Source of the DNA: Candidatus Kaiserbacteria bacterium
GTDB lineage: Bacteria > Patescibacteriota > Minisyncoccia > Phycocordibacterales > UBA2100
Assembly: GCA_028286865.1 (NCBI GenBank)
Contig: JAQBQU010000014.1
Coordinates: forward strand, 1 to 40,158
Reading direction: 5' to 3'
DNA length: 40,158 nt
The position numbers and the translations under genes are program-made. Within the stretch, counting starts at the first letter, position 1, and each line of letters begins with the position of its first letter. The notes below the pieces were generated by a model. It worked only from the letters and a program-made list of their open reading frames with translations. It did no database searches and was not told where the DNA came from. This document shows positions 9,698-19,180 of this stretch, in pieces.

Positions 9698-10165
9698 ATG
9701 AACGAGGGAATCGAACTCATCCTCAAGGAATTTCTCGATGCGCTCGGGTTCCCCTATAAAGGGGTTCAACGCTCAGAGGTCGCCGGCCAGACGATATTCG
9801 CGATCGAGGCCGAAGACCCGCGGCCATTTCTCGGTAGTCATGGCGATACGATCCAGGCTATCGATATGCTCGTAAAAAAGATCGCCGAGAAGCGCATCGT
9901 ACCCCAGGAGGGTGAGGCAAAAATGTTCCTCATCGACATCAACGAGCATCGAACGAAGCAGATCAAAGATATCGAAACGAAAGCGCTCATGATGGCGGAG
10001 CGCGCGCGCTCGTTTCAATACGATGTCGAGCTGACTCCGATGAGCGCATACGAGCGACTCATCGTGCACACAACGCTTCAGAATGCTCCGAACGTAAAGA
10101 CCGAATCTCTCGGAGAGGGTCGCACGCGTCGCGTTGTCATCAAATACACTGCCGACGCGATATAG
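9698..10165 (+). CDS. jag: Jag/KhpB-like RNA-binding protein (KH/R3H)
   Basis: ATG 9698 follows TATAGT by 7 nt. Contains FLGSHGDTIQAIDMLVKKI (KH) and MMAERARSFQYDVELTPMSAYERLIVHTTLQ (R3H-like); follows yidC. Confidence 0.9.
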   Translation: MNEGIELILKEFLDALGFPYKGVQRSEVAGQTIFAIEAEDPRPFLGSHGDTIQAIDMLVKKIAEKRIVPQEGEAKMFLIDINEHRTKQIKDIETKALMMAERARSFQYDVELTPMSAYERLIVHTTLQNAPNVKTESLGEGRTRRVVIKYTADAI

Positions 10166-10168
10166 TCC

Positions 10169-10681
10169 TCAGTTGATAGGATTCCCCATTTGGTCGACCG
10201 GCACACCATTTACATTCTGAGTAGCCGCAGGAATACCGCCGTATGTGCTCACCGGCGCTTGGGCTGCACTCGATGCGGGTGCCGCTTGTGACTGCTGTAC
10301 GCTGTTGAGAATATTCAAATTCAAAAGCTGCGGATTGATCTGGCCCAAAATGAGATAGATAGAAAGCAAGAGGAGGATCCCGAGCGTCACATCGCCGAGG
10401 ACCTCTTTTGCTTTCTGCTTGTTCCCCCACATATCGCTGCCCATATACAGATAGCCCGCATATGCGATGCGCATCACCGCCAAGATCGCGCCGACGGAGA
10501 GCGATATTTTGAAAAGCGTGTTCACATACTGCCCGAGATTTCCCGATTGATAGGCGGAATTCAGCATCGGCGATTGAGACGAATCGGCAAGCGGAAAGAA
10601 ACCCGGCGTCGCCGCGTGAGCGGTGCCGGCCGAGAGACCGGTCAGCACAAGTACATAGAGAAAGAGTCTGAAAAAGCGCAT
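10169..10681 (-). CDS. VirB2/TrbC-like pilin-type membrane protein
   Basis: Signal-like N-terminus, then hydrophobic LFKISLSVGAILAVMRIAYAGYLYMGSD and DVTLGILLLLSIYLIL helices; T4SS-like context. Confidence 0.65.
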   Translation of the reverse strand: MRFFRLFLYVLVLTGLSAGTAHAATPGFFPLADSSQSPMLNSAYQSGNLGQYVNTLFKISLSVGAILAVMRIAYAGYLYMGSDMWGNKQKAKEVLGDVTLGILLLLSIYLILGQINPQLLNLNILNSVQQSQAAPASSAAQAPVSTYGGIPAATQNVNGVPVDQMGNPIN

Positions 10682-10682
10682 A

Positions 10683-11924
10683 TTATTTGTCTATTTTGAG
10701 CATCCAGAGCGAACGGTCAAGGTTATTGATGAACGCGATGTATGCTCCGCCGAGGTCAATGACCGGATCCTGCACATCGAGTGCGTATTTCGGATCCGTC
10801 GCGTACAACTGCTCGGCGGTACCCGCCGTAACGTCCACTTTCCACCACGAGTCCTGCGTGTGCACTGCTCCCGCATACCAGTCTTGCAGAAAGGTGTTCG
10901 TGCCGACCGATGCGGGCACGGCGCAGTATGCGACAAGCTCCGTCCACGGCGACCAGACGCACTTATCCGCCACCGTATGTATCGGAAGTGCGACCGCATT
11001 CTCCGAAGCGCTCGCTTTAGCAAAGAGGGTGAGCGTGCCGTTGTCCGAGGTGCTGTACAAAAGTGCGGATGACCCCGATCGCGGGAGGACGGTAAGGCCC
11101 GGAAGTGTGGTCAAGAGCGGCGTGAGAGTGCCCGTGGCACCAAGCTGGAACGCGGAGCCGTTCACATTGTCGGTGGCGTTCTGCACAAGATATATTTTTC
11201 CGTCATTGAGCCATCGCGCCTGCCAGCCCACGAGCGCAGAGGAGAATATTTTCTTCTGCACCACTCCTTTCCAATCGGTCGTGATACCGCTCGCTCCCCC
11301 GCTGAGCGGGGAGATGAAGAAGAGCTGCGCGGATGAGTCACGGACGGCAACAGTGCGGATATTCTGTGCAAGATAGATACCGGTAAGAGCGACCGGTACA
11401 TTGATCTGGTCCGACGAGCTCGTCGCCATCGTTCCTAAGAACGTGGTCACCGCCCCGCCTTCGGTCACCGCGCGCAAAAGCACTTGTCCCGACTGGGTAA
11501 AGCGCGCCTCATAGATCTTTGCAAAAAGTGTATTCGTGAGACGCGTCACTTTCGTTTGTGAGGCGTCCGCTTCCAGAACATTTCCGGTGGCCCGCTCGAC
11601 GAAATTGAGGCGCGTTGTTGAAGCGATGAAGCCCATCCCTGCCACCGGAGAGGATGTCACTTGCCACAGTCGCGGCGCTTGTGTGCCGGTCGCCCCGGTC
11701 GCAACAGTGCTTGAGCTGCTCTGGAAACCTGCCGCCGTATTCTGGAAGGTGCTCCCGTTGCTCGCTCCGAACGAGCTTGTCTGCCCGAAGCCGCGGGCGG
11801 CATCGGTCGCATCGGTCGCGGCCACCTGGCGGTGTACAAAGACGTACCAGCCGATGAGCCCGCCGATAAGGGCTACGATGATGGCGGCGGCAAGATATCT
11901 GACGATGTGATTTGCAGTGTTCAT
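10683..11924 (-). CDS. Membrane-anchored protein with beta-propeller-like (TolB/WD-like) ectodomain
   Basis: Start MNTANHIVRYLAAAIIVALIGGLIGWYVFV (N-terminal TM); repeated blade-like segments such as CVWSPWTELVAYCAVP, DSWWKVDVTAGTAEQLYATD and YIAFINNLDRSLWMLKI. Confidence 0.6.
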   Translation of the reverse strand: MNTANHIVRYLAAAIIVALIGGLIGWYVFVHRQVAATDATDAARGFGQTSSFGASNGSTFQNTAAGFQSSSSTVATGATGTQAPRLWQVTSSPVAGMGFIASTTRLNFVERATGNVLEADASQTKVTRLTNTLFAKIYEARFTQSGQVLLRAVTEGGAVTTFLGTMATSSSDQINVPVALTGIYLAQNIRTVAVRDSSAQLFFISPLSGGASGITTDWKGVVQKKIFSSALVGWQARWLNDGKIYLVQNATDNVNGSAFQLGATGTLTPLLTTLPGLTVLPRSGSSALLYSTSDNGTLTLFAKASASENAVALPIHTVADKCVWSPWTELVAYCAVPASVGTNTFLQDWYAGAVHTQDSWWKVDVTAGTAEQLYATDPKYALDVQDPVIDLGGAYIAFINNLDRSLWMLKIDK

Positions 11925-11929
11925 AGTAT

Positions 11930-12958
11930 CTATTGATGGAATGGATCGGCCGCTCCCCCGCTCCCTCCCCGTGCGGCGCTGTTGGAGAAGGTGATCCCCC
12001 ACGAGCCCTGCGCATCAAGGAAATAATTGGTCGAATGAGTCAGCTCGAGCCCGATATTCGCGATGCCGGTGGATTTTTCCGCATTGATCGTGATCTCGTA
12101 CGGCTTTGCGGGATCCGGAGTGACCGAGGTGCCGTTGACGGTCCATGCGTATTCAAGACGAGGATCCGTAGCACTTACTGTCGGGCCAAAGAACGGCACG
12201 ACAGTGAACGACATTTCGGTCTCGGGAATATAGGTGGTGTTTACGAGGGCCTTATTATAGAGAATACCGAAGAGCGGCGTATCTTCATAGAGCATGAGCC
12301 GGGGTGCTGTGTCCGGGATACGGAGGATGCCATTTGCCGCGAGCGTGCCGTCGGAAGATGCCGCGGTGACCGATATTGCGCTCGTCCCATAGAGCATCGG
12401 GCCGTCGAAGACCGCGGTCGACTTCCCGCGTCCGGATGCGGAGGAAACGACAGCCCCGTCTTTTTTCCAGGTGTACGTGAGCGTCTCCGGTGGGATGGCG
12501 CTTCCGGAGCGTACGAGATGCGGGATCGCCACGACCGTGACTGAGCTGCCCGCCGAGGAAAGTGCTCGCCCCCGGTAGAAGGGCGGCGTATAGGAGTCAG
12601 ATTCCCACAAGAGGTCGATCGATGCCGGTGTGATGGTGATGGCGCGCGACGCGGTGCCGTTATCCCCCGACACCGTCACCTGCACCTGGGTCGCGCTTCC
12701 GATAGGTCCCGTCACAATGTGCGCCTCGGTCGCACCGACGCCCTGCGCGATGACCCTCCCTCCCGCGGTCCATGTGATGGTCCCGTTCCCGACATCATAG
12801 AGGGCACTTTGTACGGTCAGAGTGACGGATGCATTCGGGCCCGGATATGCCGGAGCCGTAGAAATAGAGACCGCGGAATCAGCGCCCGGTATCGAGAATT
12901 GTGCGTATGCGGGCACGGCCACGAAGAGTATCAGCGCGAAGAGTAGGGCGTTCCTCAT
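11930..12958 (-). CDS. Exported protein with Ig/PKD-like domains
   Basis: Signal peptide MRNALLFALILFVAVPAYA; beta-rich repeats with PNASVTLTVQSALYDVGNGTITWTAGG and LTYTWKKDGAVV; overlaps the VirB4 stop by 4 nt. Confidence 0.6.
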   Translation of the reverse strand: MRNALLFALILFVAVPAYAQFSIPGADSAVSISTAPAYPGPNASVTLTVQSALYDVGNGTITWTAGGRVIAQGVGATEAHIVTGPIGSATQVQVTVSGDNGTASRAITITPASIDLLWESDSYTPPFYRGRALSSAGSSVTVVAIPHLVRSGSAIPPETLTYTWKKDGAVVSSASGRGKSTAVFDGPMLYGTSAISVTAASSDGTLAANGILRIPDTAPRLMLYEDTPLFGILYNKALVNTTYIPETEMSFTVVPFFGPTVSATDPRLEYAWTVNGTSVTPDPAKPYEITINAEKSTGIANIGLELTHSTNYFLDAQGSWGITFSNSAARGGSGGAADPFHQ

Positions 12959-14880
12959 ACTTCCCGCAAGGCGCCGCTGTTAAGGGAGCTACCGACGGTA
13001 GCGGTATCGGAACCCGGCGCGTGTGCGGCCGGTGCGGCTTGCGGAGTGTACGGAGTTGGCTCGATCGACTCGAGGTCCTGTTTCGCTTTTTTGATCGCAA
13101 GTATCTGCGACGGGTCAGAAGTAATGATCTGGTCTTCGGTATATGACGCGATGATCTTGAGCGCCACGTGCTTGAGTCCCGCGAAAAATATCCCCTCCCC
13201 CACATCGGATTCGAGGAGCAGGTATTTTTCTTCATCGGAGAGCTTGAAGGTAGATTGCACCAGGTCGACCGATGTCGGCGACTGTCGCAGTAAGAGCTGG
13301 ATCGATGAGTTGGTGATCATCGGAATGCCGTACGGAGAGTTCAAGAAGTCCGAGACGTCTTGGGTGATCGTGGAGATACCGAGATAGTATTTGCGTCCGC
13401 GCTTGGCGATAGAGAAAAGGAACGATGCGGTGTCTTCGGAGCGCATCATCCACCATGCCTCGTCGATGACCAGCAGTCGCTTGCGGAGCTCTTTACGCAC
13501 CTGATTCCAGATGTGGTGCGTAATGATGTACATAGCCACCGGCTTGAGGTCGTCTTCCATGTCGCGCACGGAGAATACAACGAGCTTTTTATTCATATCG
13601 ACGTTCGTCGGACGATTCATAAAGCCCGACCATGTCCCCTTCGTGTATTTGCTCAAACGCTGTACGAGAGACTCCGATCCTTCCATACCCGAGAGCACGA
13701 GCTCAAAGTCGGAAAGAAGCGGGGGCTCCACCGCGGCAAAATTCGCATCGGCGGTGATGTCTTTGAGCGCGTATGTCTCGGTGATCGCCTTGTCGATGAT
13801 CGCATCCTCTTCCGGAGTGAGGCCGCCTAACATAATGCGAAAGAGTCCGACGAGCGTGATGATGTTGTTGCGCAAAATATCTGCGGGCGCCTCATCTTCG
13901 CGCGGTACTGCAAGATCGAACGGATTGATGTGGTGCTCTGACGAGAGCGAAATATTAAAATAGCGGCCGCCGACGGTCTCCGCGAGGTACTCGTATTCGC
14001 GTTCAGGGTCGATAACGATCACTTCCGTATCGAACATAAGGCTTCGCAATATCTCGAGCTTGGTCGTATAGGATTTTCCGGCGCCGGATTTCGCGAAGGT
14101 CACGGAGTTGTAGTTCTCGAGCGAGAAGCGGTCGAAGAGAATGAGAGATGAATTATGGCGATTGATGCCGTAGAGAATACCGCGATCCGATGTGAGGTCG
14201 AATGAAATGAACGGAAATATCGAGGAAAGCGGCGCTGAATTGAGCTTGGTGTGCACGTTGAGCTCATCGGTCGCGAGTGGCAATACCGAGCGGAAGCCCT
14301 GTTCCTGCTGGAAGAGCGCCGGGCGGATATACACCAGACGCGATTCAAGTATCGAGCGAACTTCGCTTTCGGTCTTATCTATTTCTTCGCGGGTATTGCC
14401 GTAGATCGTGAGGTAGAGGCCGACATCGAAGATGCGCTCCTGTGCCTGCTGGAGGCTGTCGCGGAGTTGTTCGAGGTCGGAATACGCGGTGTCGAGCATC
14501 GGATCGCGCACGATCCCCTTCTGTTCGCGTGTCGCGATCTGGCTTTGTACCTCGGCGACCTTCTTCTGGAATTTGCGGAGCATCTCATTGGTATCCATCG
14601 GGTGGATGAATACGGAAATATCGATCACTTTGTCCATGTTGATGATCGGCGCGAACCATCCGGTCGTAAGAAAGCGCGGATACGAGATCACGAAGAAGGT
14701 GCGCGCGATCTTTTCACCCAGATCGAGCTCGCGGGAATTGACCTTGAGCGCGTGGGGCGCTATCACATCCTGCAGATTCAATACCCCTGTCTGATAGATC
14801 TCGTCCGGCAAGACCGGCAGGATATCCGCCATTGCTGTTTTGTTCTTGTTGCCGAACGGCAGTAGATCTGAAAATGCCAT
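12955..14880 (-). CDS. VirB4-family T4SS ATPase
   Basis: Walker A VTFAKSGAGKSYTTKLEILRSL (~14068..14100), Walker B KRLLVIDEAWWMM (~13443..13490), VIVIDPEREYEYLAE, ISTITQDVSDFL. Confidence 0.92.
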   Translation of the reverse strand: MAFSDLLPFGNKNKTAMADILPVLPDEIYQTGVLNLQDVIAPHALKVNSRELDLGEKIARTFFVISYPRFLTTGWFAPIINMDKVIDISVFIHPMDTNEMLRKFQKKVAEVQSQIATREQKGIVRDPMLDTAYSDLEQLRDSLQQAQERIFDVGLYLTIYGNTREEIDKTESEVRSILESRLVYIRPALFQQEQGFRSVLPLATDELNVHTKLNSAPLSSIFPFISFDLTSDRGILYGINRHNSSLILFDRFSLENYNSVTFAKSGAGKSYTTKLEILRSLMFDTEVIVIDPEREYEYLAETVGGRYFNISLSSEHHINPFDLAVPREDEAPADILRNNIITLVGLFRIMLGGLTPEEDAIIDKAITETYALKDITADANFAAVEPPLLSDFELVLSGMEGSESLVQRLSKYTKGTWSGFMNRPTNVDMNKKLVVFSVRDMEDDLKPVAMYIITHHIWNQVRKELRKRLLVIDEAWWMMRSEDTASFLFSIAKRGRKYYLGISTITQDVSDFLNSPYGIPMITNSSIQLLLRQSPTSVDLVQSTFKLSDEEKYLLLESDVGEGIFFAGLKHVALKIIASYTEDQIITSDPSQILAIKKAKQDLESIEPTPYTPQAAPAAHAPGSDTATVGSSLNSGALREV

Positions 14881-14881
14881 A

Positions 14882-15541
14882 TTATTGTGCGCCGGGGACC
14901 GGCATCGGTTTGCCGTCCTCGCCCGGGTTGAACATCTTGTAGAGCAATTCTATCGCCTCTTCGGTGCCGAGTTGTACGGTTCTTACACCGGTGCGGATAA
15001 GTCCCTGCTGCACGATCCCGATACGCTGCTCAAGCTGGGAGACCTGTTCCTCGAACGACTTATTCTCCTCCTCGGAAGACTGCTTCTTCCCGAACGGGAG
15101 CATGCTGGTGAGCCCGCTACCCTTTTTCGAGATAGTGGGTGCGTACGGCACGACAACGAAGAAGTTCTTGGTCATGATATTCGCCGCCTCGGTGAAGCTC
15201 TTCACGAACTCGATGTATTCACGTATCTGGATGCGCATCAGGTCGTCGAGCTGTTCTTTGTATGCGGCTTCGAGCGTTGCTACGTACGGACGGATGTCGA
15301 GCATGCGCGATTGCACGAAGATCTGTACCGAAAAATCGAGTGAGTTGAGGAAATTCTGGAACTGGACGATGAACGCGGTCTGTTCGTCTTCGGATTTCAA
15401 TGCGAAGTTGATCGACGATGCGAGGAGTATCGCGCGCAGTCCCCCGTCTTTGAGCATGACGACACCGTCGCGCACCTCAGAGATCGGCACGAAATCCTGT
15501 GTCGATTTAGAATTGGTGCGCGGTGATGTATCGGTCGGCAT
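14882..15541 (-). CDS. TraC-like / VirB4 N-terminal-domain-like protein
   Basis: Start MPTDTSPRTNSKSTQDFVPI at 15541; KDGGLRAILLASSINFALKSEDEQTAFIVQFQNFLNSLDFSVQIFVQSR resembles TraC/VirB4 N-terminal regions; 1-nt junction with the VirB4 ATPase gene. Confidence 0.75.
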   Translation of the reverse strand: MPTDTSPRTNSKSTQDFVPISEVRDGVVMLKDGGLRAILLASSINFALKSEDEQTAFIVQFQNFLNSLDFSVQIFVQSRMLDIRPYVATLEAAYKEQLDDLMRIQIREYIEFVKSFTEAANIMTKNFFVVVPYAPTISKKGSGLTSMLPFGKKQSSEEENKSFEEQVSQLEQRIGIVQQGLIRTGVRTVQLGTEEAIELLYKMFNPGEDGKPMPVPGAQ

Positions 15542-15542
15542 A

Positions 15543-16055
15543 TTATTGAATTGTACGCTCTCGAATGGACGATAGAACATCTTGTGCGGTGCGCATCGGG
15601 GCTACGTTGCCGCGCTGCGTGTCCTCGCGCTCTTCTTCGGCGGCGGTGCCGGCCGCGACGCGCTCCTTGATGTCGAGGCTCCACGCGAGCTCATGAAGAC
15701 GGCTGTCGGTGAGCTTCGGAATATAGACTTCAGCCGTTTTTGTCACCGCCTCCTGACGAACGACAGCCTTTTTCTTGGTCACATTGTTCCAGAGATAGAG
15801 CTTCGGATGCAAAAAGTAGTAAAAACCGTTCTCCAGAGCCAAAATAAAGGGCCTGCCGTTGACCTGGAAGAACGCGAGCGCAGCAGCGAGCGCGATGACA
15901 CCGACGATCAGCGGGATCGCTAGGAAAAAAGGCAAGAGTCGCCACAAAACATAGGTCATACCGAGGCCGCCTGCCATGAATACGAACTGTTTGAACGTGA
16001 ACGGACCGATGATCTTGTCCTCCACTTCAATAAATTGAGGAACCTGGAACTGCAT
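15543..16055 (-). CDS. PrgI family protein (VirB3-like position)
   Basis: MQFQVPQFIEVEDKIIGPFTFKQFVFMAGGLGMTYVLWRLLPFFLAIPLIVGVIALAAALAFFQVNGRPF, typical PrgI layout upstream of VirB4. Confidence 0.85.
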   Translation of the reverse strand: MQFQVPQFIEVEDKIIGPFTFKQFVFMAGGLGMTYVLWRLLPFFLAIPLIVGVIALAAALAFFQVNGRPFILALENGFYYFLHPKLYLWNNVTKKKAVVRQEAVTKTAEVYIPKLTDSRLHELAWSLDIKERVAAGTAAEEEREDTQRGNVAPMRTAQDVLSSIRERTIQ

Positions 16056-16114
16056 ACATATATAGTATAGCAGTCCGCGCATGCGCGCCGACGAAAAAAC
16101 GAATGAAGTGGGGG

Positions 16115-16714
16115 CTATTTCAGTTGTTCGCGATACGGATCGCCTTCTATCGTCTTTCGCTCGTGGCTTGGAGTGGCGGGTACGTATGTCGGAGAGATCG
16201 GTGCACGCTCAACGGTCGCCGTCGGAGCGGGGGCAGGCGGAGTCCCGGGAACTATTGAAGGAGCGGATGTTACGCTCGGAGTGATTGGAGTGGTCGTCGC
16301 TGTCGGGACCGGCTGATTCTCAGCTTTTGCGAGTTCCTGCCTCTGCATGTCCTCTACCCCGGTCGTCTTCACTGCCACGGCATCCGGATGATCAAGCTCG
16401 CGTTCCAGTTCTTTACGCACCGGGTCGAAAACAACGCGTGAAATGTCAGTCGCAAGGGCTTCTGCTGCCGTCTGGTCTATTCCAACTGTTTTTTCAATAT
16501 TTTTTACCAGATCCCCGCCCGAATGAATACCCAGAAGCGTAAGCTGCACTTCGTTTTCGAGAGATTCCCACTGATCCAGGTGGAGCTTATGCGCATCGGC
16601 AAGTTCCCGCATTTGTTTCGCAACATCAGCAGATGTGATCGCACGTTGTACGACTTTAGGCAGGCTCAGGAACCGTTGCTTTATCGCTTCTTTGAATTCG
16701 TTGGTTTCATCCAT
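16115..16714 (-). CDS. Hypothetical protein in T4SS-like operon with Pro/Thr-rich C-terminus
   Basis: 199 aa ORF, 8 nt downstream of the VirB6-like gene stop; helical N-terminus and low-complexity PTATTTPITPSVTSAPSIVPGTPPAPAPTATVERAPISPTYVPATP tail. Confidence 0.7.
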   Translation of the reverse strand: MDETNEFKEAIKQRFLSLPKVVQRAITSADVAKQMRELADAHKLHLDQWESLENEVQLTLLGIHSGGDLVKNIEKTVGIDQTAAEALATDISRVVFDPVRKELERELDHPDAVAVKTTGVEDMQRQELAKAENQPVPTATTTPITPSVTSAPSIVPGTPPAPAPTATVERAPISPTYVPATPSHERKTIEGDPYREQLK

Positions 16715-16722
16715 ATATTTTT

Positions 16723-19179
16723 TTAATGAGCGGCGGGACCATGATTATCGGCTGCAGGGGGGTGATCAGCTGCGGCTGCGGGCGCAGCTGCATGATTGTC
16801 TGCCTGCGCGGGCTCGGCTGCAGGAGCAGGGGCAGGGGTTGTTCCCCCGGCCTCTTGGATCGCTTCAGCGAAATCCTTAAACTTCTTTTTCTTATCCTGA
16901 TGCCCGACCTCGTGATCCGCGAGGTGCGCAAGATGTTCATTTTCTCTTTCCGTGTAAAAGACACTCGTGAACCTATTTCGAGCCAGATCTCCTGCAAGTG
17001 CACTCGCCGTGCGAGTGTTCTCATTGATGGTTCCTCTCGCTTTAGCCAGCACTTTTCCAAAGTCCTCAATTCTTTCGACTTCGCCTCGCGTGCCCGTAAC
17101 CGCCGCACTTGCTTCCTTGATCTTTGCTGTCTGCTCCGAGATCGCTTGCGCATGTCGATTTCTCGCATTGATTATATTTTGTTGTGCTGTGTCCGCATCA
17201 GCTTGTGTGCCGGTTCCCGTATCAGCCGCGTGCCGAGCTCGTTCGAGCTCCGTATGAAGAGCCTTCATTTCTTGAGCGTGATTGTCCTGAGTGGTTGCGA
17301 GACTGTTTTTAGCCGCCTGCTCCTCATTCTTGGCGCCTTCGTGTATCTCTGTCGCGCGGTTGTGTTGCGTGCTCAGGTCAACATTCTTTCGGATCTCCTC
17401 AGCAATTGCCTTACCGTCTGCTGCTTCTTTCTCGTGCTTGTCCGGTGTGATCCTTCTTGCCTGCTCTGCGATCGCGTGAGCCTTCTTTTCTTGCTCACCG
17501 AGGAATCCTCCCAGCTTACTGCCGGCAAGCGCATCAACCTTTAGGCCGGTGCCGGCGGCAACGGCATTACCAAGCGGAGAGCGCATCGCATTGAAATCGC
17601 TCTTCGCAACGCCCTTAAATCGTTGTGAGCCGAAATCGAATAATTGTCTTGAGAAGTCTGAACGCTTGCCGTCCTTCGAGGCCTCGGCCATGCGGTTACT
17701 TATAGCCATTGCAGGTCGGCCAAGAAGCTGCCTGCCACCAAACGCTGCTACGCGAGCGCCCATCGCGAGACCGAGTCCTGGTATCATTGCGGCGAAGTTG
17801 AATCCGCCGATGCCGCTTGAGAATTTGCTCGAAAGTTTAAAGGATGCAAAGAGAAGGCCGAGGATGATCACAAAGTTGAGCAGCGCCGTAATGTTTCCTG
17901 AGGCAGTCGGGTTCTGGGCAAGCCCGCCGATCGTGCCGGCATGTCCTATGGTGGCGCTGATCCCGGCGGACACCGTAAGCGTCACCCACAACATCATCAT
18001 CAGTATCGGGGCCAAGATCGCATTTTTCAGCAGTGCGCTCCACCACTTGCTCCAGCCATAGTTATCGGAAAGTTTGGGGATCAAATATGTAGCGAAAGCG
18101 AGAGAGGATGTAACGAGGAGGACAATAAATAGGATCGCTCGAGCTAAAAGAATGAATGAACCGTAAAGGAAAACAAGCGCTGTGGCGATGAGGAATACGA
18201 ATGAGAGCACGCCGATCACGAGCCCGGTCGACGCATCATCATTGGCCTCCTGGGCCGCACGAACCGCATTATATGAATCGGCAAATCCGGTCACACCAAG
18301 ATACTGGATGAACGTGCCGGCGATACCGGGGGCGGTTAGCTGCGTAGTACTGTTAGCCCCGCTCCCCGCCAATATGTCTTTGTCGGACTTAACCCCTGCT
18401 GATTTATCCGCGTTTGAGATCGAGGCACTGTAGAACTGGAAGGCGGTGAAGTTCGATCCGTCTATAACGAGCTTCGTGAAGAGAAGGCTGAAGTTGATCA
18501 GAACGGCGACGATAAGGACGCGGGAAAGTAATTTTTTTGCGCCATATTCAGTGATCCCAAGAATTGTCGAGATCGCAATAAATGTGAAGAATCCGATGAT
18601 GAGAATATTCGAGATGTCCCGGAAAACGGTCCATGCGTTATTTACGGCCGTCGCTATGCTCGCATACATCGGCGTTTGAAAGCTCACGACCGTGTAGTTG
18701 AGGACACTTTCAAAAAGAAGACCGCTCGCCGTCAGGCATTCGACCCCGATGAAGATCAGGAAAGACGCAATGCCGGCGAAAAGCGCACGAGTGATACAAA
18801 CTCCGGGGTTGAGAATCGATGTGAGTATGCCGGAGCAGGAAGTCGGGCTCTTATCTGTTCGTTTGCCTGCTGCGTCATATGATTGTGTACCGGCAACGTT
18901 ATCGACCGTTGTCCCTGTCCCGTCGGCATTATTTATAATATTGCCATTCTGATCGAGATTTGTTCTTTGTGTTTGCCCGTCAGCATCCACGGTACATGTA
19001 TATGTGCCGTCTGCATTCGATGTCAGTTGCGATCGGATGCCGAGCGCGGTGCTCCCCTGACTATCACAATAGCTCTGTGCAGTTGCTGCCATAGTTTGAT
19101 GCGGCAGGAACATAATTGATACACAGAACAAGGCCGCCATCCCCACGTTCCATACTCTTTTTTTAAACTCACGCCGCAT
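16723..19179 (-). CDS. VirB6/TrbL-like polytopic membrane protein with long coiled-coil C-terminal extension
   Basis: Signal peptide, multiple hydrophobic segments, then ~350 aa charged Ala-rich region ending in AAAPAAAADHPPAADNHGPAAH. Confidence 0.75.
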   Translation of the reverse strand: MRREFKKRVWNVGMAALFCVSIMFLPHQTMAATAQSYCDSQGSTALGIRSQLTSNADGTYTCTVDADGQTQRTNLDQNGNIINNADGTGTTVDNVAGTQSYDAAGKRTDKSPTSCSGILTSILNPGVCITRALFAGIASFLIFIGVECLTASGLLFESVLNYTVVSFQTPMYASIATAVNNAWTVFRDISNILIIGFFTFIAISTILGITEYGAKKLLSRVLIVAVLINFSLLFTKLVIDGSNFTAFQFYSASISNADKSAGVKSDKDILAGSGANSTTQLTAPGIAGTFIQYLGVTGFADSYNAVRAAQEANDDASTGLVIGVLSFVFLIATALVFLYGSFILLARAILFIVLLVTSSLAFATYLIPKLSDNYGWSKWWSALLKNAILAPILMMMLWVTLTVSAGISATIGHAGTIGGLAQNPTASGNITALLNFVIILGLLFASFKLSSKFSSGIGGFNFAAMIPGLGLAMGARVAAFGGRQLLGRPAMAISNRMAEASKDGKRSDFSRQLFDFGSQRFKGVAKSDFNAMRSPLGNAVAAGTGLKVDALAGSKLGGFLGEQEKKAHAIAEQARRITPDKHEKEAADGKAIAEEIRKNVDLSTQHNRATEIHEGAKNEEQAAKNSLATTQDNHAQEMKALHTELERARHAADTGTGTQADADTAQQNIINARNRHAQAISEQTAKIKEASAAVTGTRGEVERIEDFGKVLAKARGTINENTRTASALAGDLARNRFTSVFYTERENEHLAHLADHEVGHQDKKKKFKDFAEAIQEAGGTTPAPAPAAEPAQADNHAAAPAAAADHPPAADNHGPAAH

Positions 19180-19180
19180 A

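Noticed and set aside
12955-15541. Possible frameshifted single VirB4 gene
   Set aside because: The junction is a clean TAA-T-ATG identical to other junctions in the operon, and both ORFs have complete, plausible starts.
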